From Clostridiales bacterium DTU023 (lineage in GTDB: Bacteria > Bacillota > Clostridia > Saccharofermentanales > DTU023), in the NCBI GenBank assembly GCA_001512945.1, contig LFTF01000097.1:4494-10619 (forward strand): a DNA stretch of 6,126 bases. The letters are read 5' to 3'. Made by a program: the position numbers and the translations under genes. The notes beneath the pieces are model-generated. The model was not told the DNA's origin and made no database searches. It saw only the letters and a program-made list of their open reading frames with translations. Positions 5,998 to 6,126 of this stretch are shown here, in pieces. How positions within the stretch are numbered: position 1 is the first letter of the stretch; every line of letters begins with the position of its first letter.

Positions 5998-6126
5998 TTA
6001 CAAGAGACCTTCCTCAATGCATTCCTCAGTTGTTTTCTGATCATAGAATGAGTGCGGATGGTAATGCGTGTGCAAATACTTATGCGCGACCTCGCTGTTT
6101 GGGTGGCCAAGAAATTGCTCAACCAG
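5998..6126 (-). CDS. C-terminal fragment of a possible tyrosine recombinase (5' part outside window)
   Basis: The last 42 codons of a minus-strand frame enter from the right edge and stop at TAA (6000-5998), 15 bp before the terminator hairpin. The tail reads LVEQFLGHPNSEVAHKYLHT, then a His-rich stretch and an acidic end. LGH followed by Tyr nine residues after the His, then x-His, is the spacing of the box II end of tyrosine recombinases (compare LGH, nine residues, nucleophilic Tyr, Thr, His in XerC and XerD). If so, the Tyr at fragment position 17 would be the nucleophile. Against this, the usual Thr residues between His and Tyr are replaced by Val-Ala, and the Arg and His-x-x-Arg boxes are out of view. 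A second minus-strand frame is also open here but shows no family motif. The gene is probably real; its identity is tentative. Confidence 0.5.
   Translation of the reverse strand: MVEQFLGHPNSEVAHKYLHTHYHPHSFYDQKTTEECIEEGLL

Overview
The window looks like chromosomal DNA from a Gram-positive, low-to-mid GC bacterium, most likely of the order Bacillales. The signs are strong AGGAGG-type ribosome binding sites, GTG and TTG start codons backed by them, an RqcH-type NFACT protein, and base composition near 50% GC by eye. A genus cannot be assigned from the sequence alone.

Layout, left to right. (1) Positions 1-1802, minus strand: rqcH, the alanine-tailing factor of bacterial ribosome quality control. 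The frame is open for 600 codons and leaves the window just before its expected C-terminal end. A textbook intrinsic terminator for the opposite strand lies inside its last visible codons. (2) A 70-bp divergent intergenic region. (3) Positions 1873-5009, plus strand: a probable three-gene operon made of a small polybasic two-helix membrane protein of unknown function, a YfcC-family (DcuC/AbgT-like) membrane carrier, and a cytoplasmic M20 metallopeptidase of the carboxypeptidase S / PM20D1 type. (4) Positions 4990-5904, minus strand: a DMT-superfamily transporter formed by tandem duplication of a YdcZ (DUF606) unit. Its 3' end overlaps the peptidase gene tail-to-tail by 20 bp. (5) A perfect 19-bp inverted repeat that reads as a terminator. 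(6) Positions 5998-6126, minus strand: the last 42 codons of a gene whose tail resembles the catalytic end of a tyrosine recombinase.

How the genes may work together: the carrier and the M20 hydrolase suggest uptake of an amide-linked compound (peptide, N-acyl amino acid or similar) and its cleavage in the cytoplasm, by analogy with AbgT and its M20 partners. Substrates cannot be read from the sequence. rqcH is functionally separate but shares its upstream region with the operon.

Nothing here is clearly a new system. The points most worth a second look are the terminator embedded in rqcH, the altered conserved motifs in the RqcH N-terminal domain, the uncharacterised polybasic membrane protein, and the possible recombinase tail at the right edge. 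No stretch over 300 bases lacks a gene, and no tRNA, rRNA, CRISPR array or insertion sequence was seen.
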